64,000 nt of DNA from Criblamydia sequanensis CRIB-18 (GCF_000750955.1 NZ_CCEJ010000009.1:62001-126000); one strand, 5' to 3'. Counted from the stretch's first letter, positions 44,920 through 54,877 are shown. Numbers and translations are program-made. Notes: generated by a model not told the origin, from the letters alone.

Positions 44920-46944
44920 ATGACTACAGCTGAAGCAAGCGGTGGAGACGCTAAACCCCATTTAAAGCACCCTATTTTATTTGAAGACTTTTTTGAATTA
45001 GGTTTAAGTGAAGACTCAAGCCCCTTTTTAACTCCTGAATCTAGAAAATGGGGAAAAAACCTATCTTTAAAATCAGCCGTTCTTAGCGCTTTTTTCTTAT
45101 TTATAGCTTTCATTTTGAGTTTTTATAAAGAGACGGAATCTCTTTCCAATGTATTTCTTATTGCGGTTTACTTTTTTGTCGGCATCCCCTCGCTTATAGA
45201 ATCGCTCGAAGATCTTGGCCAATTTGATATCAACATCGATGTTTTGATGACTTTTGCAGCCTTTGCGTCTATTTTTCTTGGCGGGGCTTTGGAAGGCGGT
45301 TTATTGCTTGTTTTATTTGCTCTTTCAGGAGCCATGGAAGAAACGGTAACCGAAAAAGCGAAATCTGCCATTGGAGCCATAAAAAAATTAGCTCCAAGTT
45401 CAGCCATGGTGCTTTTAGAAGATGGAAGAACAAGCGAAAGAGCTGTTAAAGACATTGAAAGCGGCACCCTTATCAGCATTAAATCCGGACAAGTCATCCC
45501 TCTCGACGGTAAAATTAAAGAAGGCTTTTCAACTCTTGATCTCGCTCATTTGACAGGAGAGAGCGAACCCCAGGCTTGCAGAGTTGGAGATGAAGTACCG
45601 GCCGGCGCTCAAAATTTAGAGGGCGCACTTGTGATTGAAGTTTTAAGAACAAGCAATGAATCTACACTTGCCCGTATCATAAGGCTTGTAACAGAAGCTG
45701 AAGAAGCAAAGCCAAAATTGGAACGTTGGTTTGATAGATTAAGCAAAGGCTATGCGATTTCAGTCATAAGCTTGTTTGTCCTATTTTCTTTAAGCTTTCC
45801 CTTCATTTTTAACCTCCCTTTCCTTGGAAATGAAGGTTCCCTCTATAGGTCTTTAGCCTTTCTTATAGCAGCTTCCCCTTGCGCTCTTATTATCGCCTTG
45901 CCAACAGCTTATTTAAGCGCTATCAGCGCTTCTGCAAAAAAAGGGGTTCTGCTTAAAGGAGGTGTCAAGTTAGATGATCTCGCAGAATGCAAAGGAGTGG
46001 CTTTCGATAAAACGGGCACATTAACCCATGGCAAGTTAAAGATGAAGGGATACAAAACATTGGATGAGCCTTCAAAATTTTCTGAAGAGTTTATTCTTTC
46101 TATTGCAAGGTCCCTTGAGCAAAAAGCGCTTCACCCGATTGCTAGATCAATCGTTCAATATGCGGACGACCATCATGTCCTTCCCTACCCCATAGAAAAC
46201 TTTCATGCCATAGCCGGCAGTGGACTTACAGCTACGGCCAAAAAAGAGGGAAAAGTTCTAAACGTTGCGATTGGAAGCATTTCTTTTATAAGAACCTTCC
46301 TTGAAGACTCTCAAAAAGCCGCTTTAGAAAAAGCCTCTAAAGACTTAGAAGAGGAAGGGCTTATTCTAGCGGCTTTAAAAATTGAAGATGAAGCCATCCT
46401 ATTTTACTTTGAAGATGAGATTAGGCCCGGCATGGCGGATTTATTAAACGAACTAAAGAATAAGTTCCACTTAGAACTTTTTATGTTGACAGGCGACCAT
46501 AAAAAAAGTGCCGAAAAAGTAGCGAATGCGGTTGGTATCACTCATGTTTTTGCCGGCTTAAAGCCGGAAGACAAGCTTCAGTTAATTTCAGAAAAAAATG
46601 CAGAGATGAAAATCGCTATGATCGGCGATGGGGTTAACGATGCTCCCGCTTTAACTCGTGCAAATGTCGGCATCGGAATGGGAAAAGTGGGTTCTAATGC
46701 CGCAATTCAAGCGGCCGATATTGTTTTACTGCATGATAATCTCGACATGCTTGGCTGGCTTTTTGCTAAAGCTAAAAAGACAAAAAAAATTGTGATCCAA
46801 AACCTCTCTCTTGCTCTCCTTGCGATTATTGTAGCAAGCTTGCTTGCTTTGGGCGGAATTATTCCTCTTTGGCTAGCTGTTGTCTGTCATGAAGGTGGCA
46901 CAGTCCTTGTCGGATTAAATGCTTTAAGGCTCCTGAAGGATTAA
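44920..46944 (+). CDS. P1B-type metal-transporting ATPase, PIB-4-like
   Basis: I use ATG 44920 (AAGG site 8 nt upstream), giving 674 aa; a longer frame from 44833 overlaps the previous gene. Motifs are TGES in the actuator domain near residue 210, SPC in a membrane helix (AASPCALIIALP) near residue 325, DKTGTLT with the phosphorylated Asp near residue 363, and GDGVNDAPAL near 568. The SPC motif, the HEGGT motif in the last membrane segment and the lack of an N-terminal heavy-metal-binding domain mark subgroup PIB-4, whose members export Co, Fe or Zn. It corresponds to the Chlamydia gene annotated zntA (CT727). Confidence 0.9.
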   Translation: MTTAEASGGDAKPHLKHPILFEDFFELGLSEDSSPFLTPESRKWGKNLSLKSAVLSAFFLFIAFILSFYKETESLSNVFLIAVYFFVGIPSLIESLEDLGQFDINIDVLMTFAAFASIFLGGALEGGLLLVLFALSGAMEETVTEKAKSAIGAIKKLAPSSAMVLLEDGRTSERAVKDIESGTLISIKSGQVIPLDGKIKEGFSTLDLAHLTGESEPQACRVGDEVPAGAQNLEGALVIEVLRTSNESTLARIIRLVTEAEEAKPKLERWFDRLSKGYAISVISLFVLFSLSFPFIFNLPFLGNEGSLYRSLAFLIAASPCALIIALPTAYLSAISASAKKGVLLKGGVKLDDLAECKGVAFDKTGTLTHGKLKMKGYKTLDEPSKFSEEFILSIARSLEQKALHPIARSIVQYADDHHVLPYPIENFHAIAGSGLTATAKKEGKVLNVAIGSISFIRTFLEDSQKAALEKASKDLEEEGLILAALKIEDEAILFYFEDEIRPGMADLLNELKNKFHLELFMLTGDHKKSAEKVANAVGITHVFAGLKPEDKLQLISEKNAEMKIAMIGDGVNDAPALTRANVGIGMGKVGSNAAIQAADIVLLHDNLDMLGWLFAKAKKTKKIVIQNLSLALLAIIVASLLALGGIIPLWLAVVCHEGGTVLVGLNALRLLKD

Positions 46945-46950
46945 TTTATC

Positions 46951-47112
46951 TTATAAGGCTTTTTTAAGGTCCTCCACAAGCTTAAACCCCTGATTAACGC
47001 CTAATCCAAAGGCCAAGCGCAGCAAGGTGTCAGCCGGGGCATTGCCGAAAGACAAAGATGAAAAAGATATGACTAACTGGGGATGATTGCCTGTGAGCGT
47101 AATACGGTTTAT
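46951..47112 (-). pseudogene. C-terminal remnant of an unidentified gene
   Basis: On the minus strand 53 codons read NRITLTGNHPQLVISFSSLS, then GNAPADTLLRLAFGLGVNQG and a final FKLVEDLKKAL, ending in TAA. The composition is protein-like, but there is no start codon and a stop lies just upstream at 47113-47115. It is probably the tail of a lost gene. The rest of the 458-nt gap (to 47402) shows no gene and no convincing promoter. Confidence 0.35.
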
Positions 47113-47402
47113 TTAACCTTCTTAATAGGGCGCTCTTTTCCGATCGATTAGTCGCTTGAGGCGAGATTAGGAGCAATCAGGGGTTAAAGATCAACGTCCA
47201 TATGATATGTCATTAAAGTTAAGAGATTTATGAAATTTCATCAAATAGTTGCGGGATGGGGTTTTACATAAATAACTTAAGAAAATCGTTAAGCTTCTCC
47301 CACGCAAAAAAACAGATTAATTCTCTCTAAAATCTTTTTTTGGTAAACTCAAAATAGGAAGATTTCGTGTAGGTTTGGCAAATAATCGAAAAGGAGCCCT
47401 TG

Positions 47403-50400
47403 ATGCGTCAAGAATCTTCAAATCAGGAGAGCCAGGAACTTGAGCCCTCAATAAAACAACGACTTCAGGAAACTATAAAGAACGAAAGTCGTCGTTTTGA
47501 AGAGTGCTACTCATGGCTTGAAGAGGCGATGTCTCCTGCTTTTTTTGAAGAATTTGGACGAGAAAACGTGATGCTGATTGTCCATAGCTTAATGGGCTTT
47601 CACCTTCAAGATTACTTTTCAACCATTCATCTTAAAAGAGCGGCAATTTGCATCTGTCTTGATAGCCCCGATGCTGATTTACGAATCTTAAAAAATTATG
47701 CGTTTTATGGGATAAAATACTACCAGACCTTCATCTCTAAAGAACATTTCCCGGGAACTTCTGAAAACGTTCGAATTGCCATCCTCCTCTTTACCGGAGC
47801 GCAAGATCTTTCATGCGAGATAGGCTTTCCCAAAGAAGAAAAAGAAAAGCTTAAGGCTTATTGCCAGGAAAAAAACCCGAATCTAACCCAAGATGAATTT
47901 TCAGATCTCTTTAACGCGGTCAGCCCAAGGTTTATTCGCTCGCTTAGCACTGAGCGTTTAGCTCTCGCCCTTGATTTATTTTTAAGAGCCAAGACAAGAG
48001 ATAATTGCCAATATGAAGTTCGCTATAATGAAGATTGGGAAAAAACGGGCGACCCTTCCATGCAAATCGTCTTGGCTTGGAGAAATTGCCCTAAGCATAA
48101 CTTTTTATACAGGCTTGCAAGAACCATTCATAGGCACGGGCTAACTATAAAAAGGGTAAATGCCACCTACATTGATCCCTATAGCCGTCAAAATATTTTA
48201 ATTATGGCTTTAGGCCTTCACGGAAGTGATGGAAAAGCAGCTTGGGATGTTGCCGATATTCCCGATTTCCTAAGAGAGCTTGTGACCGTAAAGTATTTTG
48301 CAAGCTTTGATCTGATTGATGAAAAATTGGTGAGTAAAGGCATCATTTCCGGAACAATGGGTAATCTTTTAAGAGCCATTGTCAATTTTGCCCATCAAGG
48401 GTTAGTTCACTTAGACCCTAATTTATATACCATTGAAAATATAGAAGAAGCTCTCTGCCGCCACCCTGAGCTTACAGGACAGCTTGCTGCCGCTTTTAAG
48501 TATAAATTCGATCCGAATAATCATGACTATATAACCTATCTGAACATCAGAGGAAAATTTCTTGACGATGTTGAAAAGTTAGACACGGGTCAGGAAGTAA
48601 ACGACATCAGGCGTAAAAACGTTTTAAGACAAGGGATGAATTTTATCCACCATACCCTTAAAACTAACTTCTATCGATTAAACTTCACAGCTTTTAGCTT
48701 TAGGTTAGACCCTAAATACTTAGATGAGCTCCCCTTTGACAGAAAGAAAAAATTTCCGGATCTTCCTTACGCCATCTTTTTTATTAAAGGAATGCATTTT
48801 TTCGGATTCCATATTAGATTTAAAGACCTTTCAAGAGGCGGTTTAAGGACTGTCATTCCAAAAGAGCATGAAGATGCCGTCATAGAAAGAAATACTATTT
48901 TTACCGAATGTTATAATCTGGCTTATACCCAGCACTTTAAAAATAAGGATATCCCAGAAGGCGGCTCTAAAGGCGTTTTATTTCTTCTCCCCTTCCAAAG
49001 GATTGAGTCGGAATCCGCTATTTTGAAAAAAGAGCTCATTGACGCCTTTATTAGCGAAGAAGATATCGTCTATCAAGTAGAGCGTTTTCAAAAAGAGCAG
49101 AATGAAGAATTCCTCTACCAAGCGCAGCGATCTTACATAGAGAGTTTAATCACCATAGTAAATTGCGACCCTGACGGAAAAATAAGGGCTAAAAATATTA
49201 TAGATTATTGGAAGCGTCCTGAATACTTATACCTCGGCCCTGATGAAAACATGCACGACGGCATGATTGAATGGATTGCCGACTTTAGCAAAAAGTATCA
49301 CTATAGGCCTGGCTCATCTTTTATCTCAGGCAAACCAAAAATTGGCATCAACCATAAAGAATATGGCGTGACCTCCCTTGGCGTTAATGTTTACATGGAA
49401 GAAGTGCTTAAATATCTCGACATTGATCCAAAAGTTCAACCTTTTACCCTTAAGATGTCCGGGGGACCTGATGGAGATGTAGCCGGCAACCAGATAAAAA
49501 ACCTTTACCTCCTCTACAAAAACACAGCTAAGCTGTTAGCAATTACAGATGTGTCCGGAACTATCAATGACCCTCACGGGCTTGATCTTGATACCTTATA
49601 TGAGCTTTTCCGCCAAGGCAAACCCATTAAGTACTACCCTCCTGAAAAATTGCATGAAAACGGTTTTTTATTAGATCGGCAAGCGAAGCGTAGCGAAACC
49701 GCTTTTGCCCAGCAAACGCTTTGCTGGCGAAAAAAACAGGGTGTCTTACAAGAAGAGTGGCTCTCCGGAAGTGAAATGAATCACCTCTTTAAGAATAACG
49801 TTCATGAAACGAAAGCCGATATTTTTATACCAGCCGGGGGCAGGCCAAGAACCTTAAATGAAGGGAATATCAAAGAGTTTCTCGATGAAAGAGGCGAGCC
49901 GACAGCCAAAGCCATTATTGAAGGGGCAAACCTCTATCTTACCCCGAAAGCAAGAGATATTTTGCAGGATAAGGGCTGTCTTATTGTTAAGGATAGCTCG
50001 GCAAATAAGACAGGAGTTATTTGTTCTTCTTTTGAGGTGCTCTCAGGTTTAACCCTTGGAGATAAGCTTTTCTTGGAAAATAAACGAAGCCTGGTAAAAG
50101 AAATTTTAGAAAGACTAAAGCTCTGCGCTTTTAAGGAGGCTGAGCTTCTTTTGAAGACACATAAGAAAAAAGGAATCAAATTAACGGAAATTTCAAACGC
50201 TATATCCGTTAGAATTAACCACTTTACTTATGAAATCCTGGATTATCTAGATCCTATTGCTCTACCTAAAGATCCCAATCACCCTCTAAATTTAAGCTTT
50301 TTTGATTACTGCTTGCCCATTTTAAGAGAAAAATACAAAGACCTCCTTCTTTCAGAAATCCCTGAACATCACAAAAAAGCCATCATTTCAGCTCATATTG

Positions 50401-50492
50401 CGGCTAATTTAGTCTATGCAAAAGGGTTGGATTGGCACCCCTCTGTCGTGGACATTTTACCCCTTTTATTGAATAAGCAGACAAAAATTTAG
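47403..50492 (+). CDS. Large NAD-specific glutamate dehydrogenase
   Basis: From ATG 47403 (GGAG 8 nt upstream) the protein has 1029 residues, far longer than the common 450-aa enzyme and close to the fungal-type (about 115 kDa) NAD-glutamate dehydrogenases. Typical features are the HIRFKDLSRGGLRTVIP segment near residue 480, GGSKGVLF near 520, KMSGGPDGDVAGNQIKNLY near 685 and PAGGRPRTLNEGNIKEF near 810. The N-terminal third is probably regulatory. It deaminates glutamate to 2-oxoglutarate, feeding the TCA cycle, which suits the amino-acid-burning theme. Its stop codon lies within the CIRCE operator of the next operon. Confidence 0.88.
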   Translation: MRQESSNQESQELEPSIKQRLQETIKNESRRFEECYSWLEEAMSPAFFEEFGRENVMLIVHSLMGFHLQDYFSTIHLKRAAICICLDSPDADLRILKNYAFYGIKYYQTFISKEHFPGTSENVRIAILLFTGAQDLSCEIGFPKEEKEKLKAYCQEKNPNLTQDEFSDLFNAVSPRFIRSLSTERLALALDLFLRAKTRDNCQYEVRYNEDWEKTGDPSMQIVLAWRNCPKHNFLYRLARTIHRHGLTIKRVNATYIDPYSRQNILIMALGLHGSDGKAAWDVADIPDFLRELVTVKYFASFDLIDEKLVSKGIISGTMGNLLRAIVNFAHQGLVHLDPNLYTIENIEEALCRHPELTGQLAAAFKYKFDPNNHDYITYLNIRGKFLDDVEKLDTGQEVNDIRRKNVLRQGMNFIHHTLKTNFYRLNFTAFSFRLDPKYLDELPFDRKKKFPDLPYAIFFIKGMHFFGFHIRFKDLSRGGLRTVIPKEHEDAVIERNTIFTECYNLAYTQHFKNKDIPEGGSKGVLFLLPFQRIESESAILKKELIDAFISEEDIVYQVERFQKEQNEEFLYQAQRSYIESLITIVNCDPDGKIRAKNIIDYWKRPEYLYLGPDENMHDGMIEWIADFSKKYHYRPGSSFISGKPKIGINHKEYGVTSLGVNVYMEEVLKYLDIDPKVQPFTLKMSGGPDGDVAGNQIKNLYLLYKNTAKLLAITDVSGTINDPHGLDLDTLYELFRQGKPIKYYPPEKLHENGFLLDRQAKRSETAFAQQTLCWRKKQGVLQEEWLSGSEMNHLFKNNVHETKADIFIPAGGRPRTLNEGNIKEFLDERGEPTAKAIIEGANLYLTPKARDILQDKGCLIVKDSSANKTGVICSSFEVLSGLTLGDKLFLENKRSLVKEILERLKLCAFKEAELLLKTHKKKGIKLTEISNAISVRINHFTYEILDYLDPIALPKDPNHPLNLSFFDYCLPILREKYKDLLLSEIPEHHKKAIISAHIAANLVYAKGLDWHPSVVDILPLLLNKQTKI

Positions 50493-50515
50493 CAATCTAT
50501 TATTTTGACTGCTAA
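50489..50515. promoter_or_regulatory. CIRCE operator (HrcA binding site)
   Basis: TTAGCAATC and GACTGCTAA are separated by exactly 9 nt. The consensus is TTAGCACTC-N9-GAGTGCTAA, so each arm has one mismatch. It begins on the last codon of the glutamate dehydrogenase gene (TAG at 50490-50492) and sits 6 nt upstream of the -35 box of the hrcA promoter, as expected for heat-shock autoregulation. Confidence 0.85.
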
Positions 50516-50521
50516 TTCTTA

Positions 50522-50550
50522 TTGACTGATTTTTTTCTTCATTTTACAAT
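50522..50550 (+). promoter_or_regulatory. sigma70-type promoter of hrcA-grpE-dnaK
   Basis: TTGACT (50522-50527) and TACAAT (50545-50550) are spaced by 17 nt, a near-consensus promoter lying between the CIRCE element and hrcA. It would give a leader of about 20 nt before the TTG start. Confidence 0.75.
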
Positions 50551-50576
50551 TAGTGGTATAAAACAAAGGGTTGGCT

Positions 50577-51749
50577 TTGAAAAACGCCATTGTTAAAGAA
50601 AAACGCTCGGTTAAGCAAAAGAGAGAGAAGCTCGTACTTTTCGGGGTGATTGAGCACTATATTAGAACAGGTAAAGCTGTCGGCTCAAATACCTTAAAGG
50701 AAGCAGGCTTTAAGACCCTAAGCTCGGCTACGATACGAAATTACTTTGCTACTTTGGAAAAAGAAGGCTTTTTACTCCAACAGCATATTTCAGGCGGGCG
50801 CATTCCAACGGAGAAGGCTTACCGTTATTATGCCAATGAGGTGTTTGAAAAAGAAAGCGTTAAAGAGCCTATCGCCAAATTAAAGCCATTGGCCGCTTGG
50901 GATTCAAAAGAAATTACGGCCTTATTACAGTTTTCAGCAGAGACAGTAAGCGATATAACAGGCCTTGCCACTTTTATTTCGGCGCCGAGATTCGACCATG
51001 ATTTTATAGTGGATTTAAAGATTGTACCTTTGGATCTCTCAAGAGCTGTATGTTTGATTATTACAGAATTTGGCAGTGTAAAAGCAGAGATCATTAAAAT
51101 CGATTTTAAACTGACCAACTTCATTATAAAGAGAGTTGAGGAGTATTTTCAGTGGCGGCTAAAGGGCTTTGAAAAACCTGAGCATTTAACCGCTGAGGAA
51201 GAGTCTTTCGCAGAATCTGTCTATAATGAAATGGTCGTACGATTTGTAGTGGGGCATACGACGTTTTTAAGCGAGGATTTGATTCGGGTAGGATTTTCAA
51301 AGCTTTTAAGCCTATCAGACTTTCAGGAAGCCAAAGAAGTGGCGCCAAGCCTTGCCCTTTTTGAAAATACGCAGGCCATGCGTCTTTTATTACGGGAGTG
51401 CTTTAGGAGAAATAAACCTCAAGTGTGGATAGGAGAAGATTTAAAGTCTTATTCCGAAATAAAACCAGAATGCGCCGTTATGGCGGTCCCCTACCATATT
51501 AACCGGCAGCCGATTGGCGCAATTGGGGTGCTAGGACCTATTAGAATGCCTTATAAATCGCTTTTTGGATTGCTTGAGCAAGCCTCATCACTTGTAGGAG
51601 GAGCTCTCACAAAAGCCATTTATAAATTTAAGATTACCTATAGGCAGCCTGATAGAAGTTTATCCCAGATTATACAGGAAGAAAAAAAACTTCTATCGGA
51701 CTATAAACCGATGCTGCTTGAAGATAAAAGTATTAATAAAAATGTTTAG
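50577..51749 (+). CDS. hrcA: Heat-inducible transcription repressor HrcA
   Basis: The protein has an N-terminal winged-helix domain (about residues 1-85; FGVIEHYIRTGKAVGSNTLKE, SSATIRNYFATLEKEGFL) and a C-terminal GAF-like HrcA domain (PIGAIGVLGPIRMPY near residue 310). I prefer the TTG at 50577, 6 nt after AAAGGG, giving 390 aa; a TTG at 50571 sits too close to that site. The tail beyond the GAF-like part is about 45 residues longer than in Bacillus, as I recall for chlamydial HrcA. It represses its own operon at CIRCE with help from GroEL. grpE follows after 15 nt. Confidence 0.94.
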   Translation: MKNAIVKEKRSVKQKREKLVLFGVIEHYIRTGKAVGSNTLKEAGFKTLSSATIRNYFATLEKEGFLLQQHISGGRIPTEKAYRYYANEVFEKESVKEPIAKLKPLAAWDSKEITALLQFSAETVSDITGLATFISAPRFDHDFIVDLKIVPLDLSRAVCLIITEFGSVKAEIIKIDFKLTNFIIKRVEEYFQWRLKGFEKPEHLTAEEESFAESVYNEMVVRFVVGHTTFLSEDLIRVGFSKLLSLSDFQEAKEVAPSLALFENTQAMRLLLRECFRRNKPQVWIGEDLKSYSEIKPECAVMAVPYHINRQPIGAIGVLGPIRMPYKSLFGLLEQASSLVGGALTKAIYKFKITYRQPDRSLSQIIQEEKKLLSDYKPMLLEDKSINKNV

Positions 51750-51764
51750 GAGAAAGTACAGTCG

Positions 51765-52355
51765 ATGAGCGAGCAAGAGTTAGATGATGATTTAAAAGAA
51801 AATCAAGGGCAGGAAGAAACTCATTGCTGCGCCAAAGGAAAATGCTCTAAAAATCAAGAAGAGAAACGGGTGCCTTTGACAGTCAATATCACAGACCTTG
51901 AACTTGAATCTTTAAAGCATGAGTCAAGAGACTACAAAGACAAATACCTACGCGTCCTTGCAGAATCCGAGAACGCGAGAAAAAGACTCCTTAAAGAAAA
52001 GCAAGAAATGATTCAATACGCGCTCCAGAATCAAATCCTTGAGTTTATAACTCCGATTGACCAATTGGAAAATGCTTTAAAGCATGCCGAAAATTCCTCG
52101 CAAGAAATCAAGCATTGGTGCATGGGTTTTGAGATGATTCTATCTCACTTTAAAGAAGTCTTATCGGCAAACGGAGTCTACCCTTTTACCTCGATTGGAA
52201 ATGCGTTTGACCCCAATTTACACGAAGCTGTAGATGTCATTGTTACCGATGAACATCCGGATGGAATCGTCATAGAAGAGAGTTTAAAAGGTTACAAAAT
52301 GGGGGATAAGGTTATCCGCCCGGCACGAGTTAAAGTTTCTAAAAGTCCTAGCTAA
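51765..52355 (+). CDS. grpE: Nucleotide exchange factor GrpE
   Basis: The 196-aa protein has the long coiled-coil stalk (residues about 50-105: DKYLRVLAESENARKRLLKEKQE) and the C-terminal beta-domain with PFTSIGNAFDPNLHEAV and GYKMGDKVIRPARVKVS. It releases ADP from DnaK. The start has a GGAG site 12 nt upstream. The acidic N-terminus contains an unusual H20-C21-C22 with C27 cluster not typical of GrpE. The gene lies between hrcA and dnaK, as in Chlamydia. Confidence 0.95.
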   Translation: MSEQELDDDLKENQGQEETHCCAKGKCSKNQEEKRVPLTVNITDLELESLKHESRDYKDKYLRVLAESENARKRLLKEKQEMIQYALQNQILEFITPIDQLENALKHAENSSQEIKHWCMGFEMILSHFKEVLSANGVYPFTSIGNAFDPNLHEAVDVIVTDEHPDGIVIEESLKGYKMGDKVIRPARVKVSKSPS

Positions 52356-52417
52356 GCTACGATTTGAACAAAAAGCTTTTTTATTATTAATGTTTTTTCA
52401 GGGAGAAGAAAATCCTT

Positions 52418-54406
52418 ATGACTACAAAAAAGAAAGGCAAAATAATCGGTATCGACCTTGGAACGACGAACTCCTGTGTTGCGATCATGGAGGGAGGCCA
52501 GCCCAAGGTAATTCCAAATGCTGAAGGAAGCAGAACCACACCTTCCGTTGTGGCCTTCAAAGGGAATGACAGGTTAGTCGGGATCCCGGCAAAAAGACAA
52601 GCGGTCACAAATCCGGAAAACACGATTAATTCTTCCAAGCGATTTATAGGCCGTAAATTTGATGAAGTGACATCCGAATTGAATAACATCGCCTATAAGG
52701 TAGTGGCAGGCCCAAATGGAGATGCGGTTTTCCAAGTGGGCGATAAGACTTACTCACCGGAAGAAATTGGCGCTATCATTCTTCAAAAAATGAAGCAAAC
52801 AGCTGAAGACTACCTCGGCGAGCCTGTCACAGAAGCTGTAATCACAGTCCCGGCTTACTTTAACGACTCTCAAAGACAGTCTACAAAAGACGCCGGTCGA
52901 ATTGCAGGGCTTGATGTTAAGCGTATTATTCCTGAGCCGACAGCTGCCGCATTAGCTTACGGCCTTGATAAAGAGCACACGGATAAAAAAATCGCTGTAT
53001 TCGACCTTGGCGGCGGTACCTTTGATATTTCGATTCTTGAGATCGGCGATGGCGTTTTTGAGGTATTGTCAACTAACGGGGACACACACCTTGGCGGCGA
53101 CGATTTTGATAACGAAATCTTGAAGTGGATGCTGGAAGAATTTAAAAAAGAAAACGGCATCGACTTAAGAAACGATAAAATGGCGCTTCAAAGACTTCGT
53201 GATGCGGCTGAAAAAGCAAAAATCGAACTCTCAGGAACCCAGTCTACAGAAATTAACCAACCTTTTATCACAATGGACGCAAGCGGTCCTAAGCACTTAT
53301 CTCTAACATTGACAAGAGCTAAGCTTGAAAGCTTGACTCATAATCTTATTGAAAGAACAAAAGAGCCTTGCCTTAAAGCTTTAAAAGATGCAGGAATTTC
53401 AAAAGACGACATCGGCGAAGTGATTTTAGTCGGCGGTATGACAAGAATGCCGGCAGTTCAAGAGATTGTAAAACAAATCTTCGGAAAAGAGCCTCATAAA
53501 GGGGTTAACCCGGATGAAGTTGTAGCCATCGGCGCGGCTATTCAAGGAGGTATCTTAGCTGGTGAAGTTAAAGATATCCTGCTTTTGGATGTGACGCCTT
53601 TAACTCTTGGCATTGAAACTTTAGGGGGCGTCATGACGCCTATTATCGAACGAAATACCACCATTCCGACTCAGAAAAAACAGATCTTTTCAACAGCTTC
53701 GGATAACCAGCCGGCTGTCACCATCCGCGTTCTTCAAGGAGAGCGTAAAATGGCCAATGACAACAAAGAGATCGGCCGGTTCGACCTAACCGATATCCCG
53801 CCGGCTTCAAGAGGCACGCCTCAAATTGAAGTAGCCTTCGATATTGACGCAGATGGTATCTTGCACGTATCAGCTAAGGATATTGCCACCGGAAAAGAGC
53901 AGAAAATAAAAATTGAAGCAACCTCCGGTTTAACAGAAGATGCGATTAAACAAGCTATTAGAGATGCTGAAATCCATAAGGAAGAGGATAAGAAAAAGCA
54001 AGAAGAGATCGAAATAAAAAATGGCTCCGACTCTCTTGTCTTCCAAGCGGAAAAAGAACTTGGCAAGTATAAAGATAAATTGCCAAAAGAAATTGTTTCA
54101 GACATTGAGTCCCGCATTACGAAATTAAAAGAGGCCATAGCCTCGGGCGATCTCAATCGTATGAAAACTGCAAAATCCGAACTTGAAACGCATCTTCAAA
54201 AAATTGGAGACACTTTAGCGCAAGCTGCAAGCGCCCAAAGCACAGCTGGAGCGGCTCATGCCCATCCTGAAGCTGAAATGAATCCGGAAGATAATGGTGG
54301 AGACAGAAGTTCTCATCAACAACATCACCATCATCATAAGCCGGATGAAGAAGTGATTGAAGAAGCCGATGTTGAAATCATTGACGATAAGAAAGACAAC
54401 AAATAA
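52418..54406 (+). CDS. dnaK: Chaperone DnaK (Hsp70)
   Basis: The 662-aa protein shows the Hsp70 ATPase signatures [30 protein letters not shown] and [14 protein letters not shown], a hydrophobic interdomain linker ([13 protein letters not shown]) and the substrate-binding domain. The start is backed by a GGGAGAAG site. The tail is odd: a segment HQQHHHHH at about residues 633-640 precedes the usual acidic [14 protein letters not shown] end. It folds nascent and damaged proteins with DnaJ and GrpE. It is the last gene of the operon, followed at once by a strong terminator. Confidence 0.97.
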   Translation: MTTKKKGKIIGIDLGTTNSCVAIMEGGQPKVIPNAEGSRTTPSVVAFKGNDRLVGIPAKRQAVTNPENTINSSKRFIGRKFDEVTSELNNIAYKVVAGPNGDAVFQVGDKTYSPEEIGAIILQKMKQTAEDYLGEPVTEAVITVPAYFNDSQRQSTKDAGRIAGLDVKRIIPEPTAAALAYGLDKEHTDKKIAVFDLGGGTFDISILEIGDGVFEVLSTNGDTHLGGDDFDNEILKWMLEEFKKENGIDLRNDKMALQRLRDAAEKAKIELSGTQSTEINQPFITMDASGPKHLSLTLTRAKLESLTHNLIERTKEPCLKALKDAGISKDDIGEVILVGGMTRMPAVQEIVKQIFGKEPHKGVNPDEVVAIGAAIQGGILAGEVKDILLLDVTPLTLGIETLGGVMTPIIERNTTIPTQKKQIFSTASDNQPAVTIRVLQGERKMANDNKEIGRFDLTDIPPASRGTPQIEVAFDIDADGILHVSAKDIATGKEQKIKIEATSGLTEDAIKQAIRDAEIHKEEDKKKQEEIEIKNGSDSLVFQAEKELGKYKDKLPKEIVSDIESRITKLKEAIASGDLNRMKTAKSELETHLQKIGDTLAQAASAQSTAGAAHAHPEAEMNPEDNGGDRSSHQQHHHHHKPDEEVIEEADVEIIDDKKDNK

Positions 54407-54423
54407 AACTTCTTTGAATCTCG

Positions 54424-54451
54424 AAAGGCCCTCATTAGAGGGCCTTTTTTT
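54424..54451 (+). terminator. Rho-independent terminator after dnaK
   Basis: AAAGGCCCTC and GAGGGCCTTT form a perfect 10-bp stem around the loop ATTA, running into a T-tract. It is the strongest terminator in the window and closes the hrcA-grpE-dnaK operon. Confidence 0.92.
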
Positions 54452-54877
54452 GATCCCACTGTTTTTGTGCCGATTTTTTATAAATTTTAAAAGCTATAAG
54501 AGTATGTGATTGCTTTGAATTTGGTAGACTACCAGTATTCTCGCAAACTTTAAAATAGCCTAAACTTGGGTAGCTTCGAGTCTTAGGTGTGTTTCTCTAA
54601 GTATTCGCCAAATCAGGTCTTTTGGGTTAAGCTCAAAAAAACTTTTTACCTTGAAAACAAGAAAATCTTACCTTTATCTAAACAAAAAAATTGCTAATAT
54701 CCTGATTTCCAAATTCTGAAGTTGTCAAACAACTTCTCCAATAGTTAAAACTATTTTTTTAAAAAAAACCTCAACTAAAATTACATAGCTAATCAAATTA
54801 TTTAGTTTATTTTTTTTAAAATATTTTTAAAAAAATAAATACTTAATAAAAAATTAAGATTTTTTACTTAGTTGTAT
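54452..54877. other. AT-rich spacer upstream of the giant gene
   Basis: No gene-like frame is present. The DNA becomes extremely A/T-rich toward the right, with long A and T runs. Apart from the promoter placed at 54878-54905, I see nothing definite. Confidence 0.5.

Noticed and set aside
52368-52395. AAAAAGCTTTTTT between grpE and dnaK as a terminator
   Set aside because: It is a palindrome with no loop and no GC-rich stem, and dnaK is expected to be co-transcribed with grpE.
54325-54345. Poly-His in DnaK as a cloning artefact
   Set aside because: It sits inside the native tail, before the conserved acidic end and with mixed CAA/CAT/CAC codons, in continuous genomic context.
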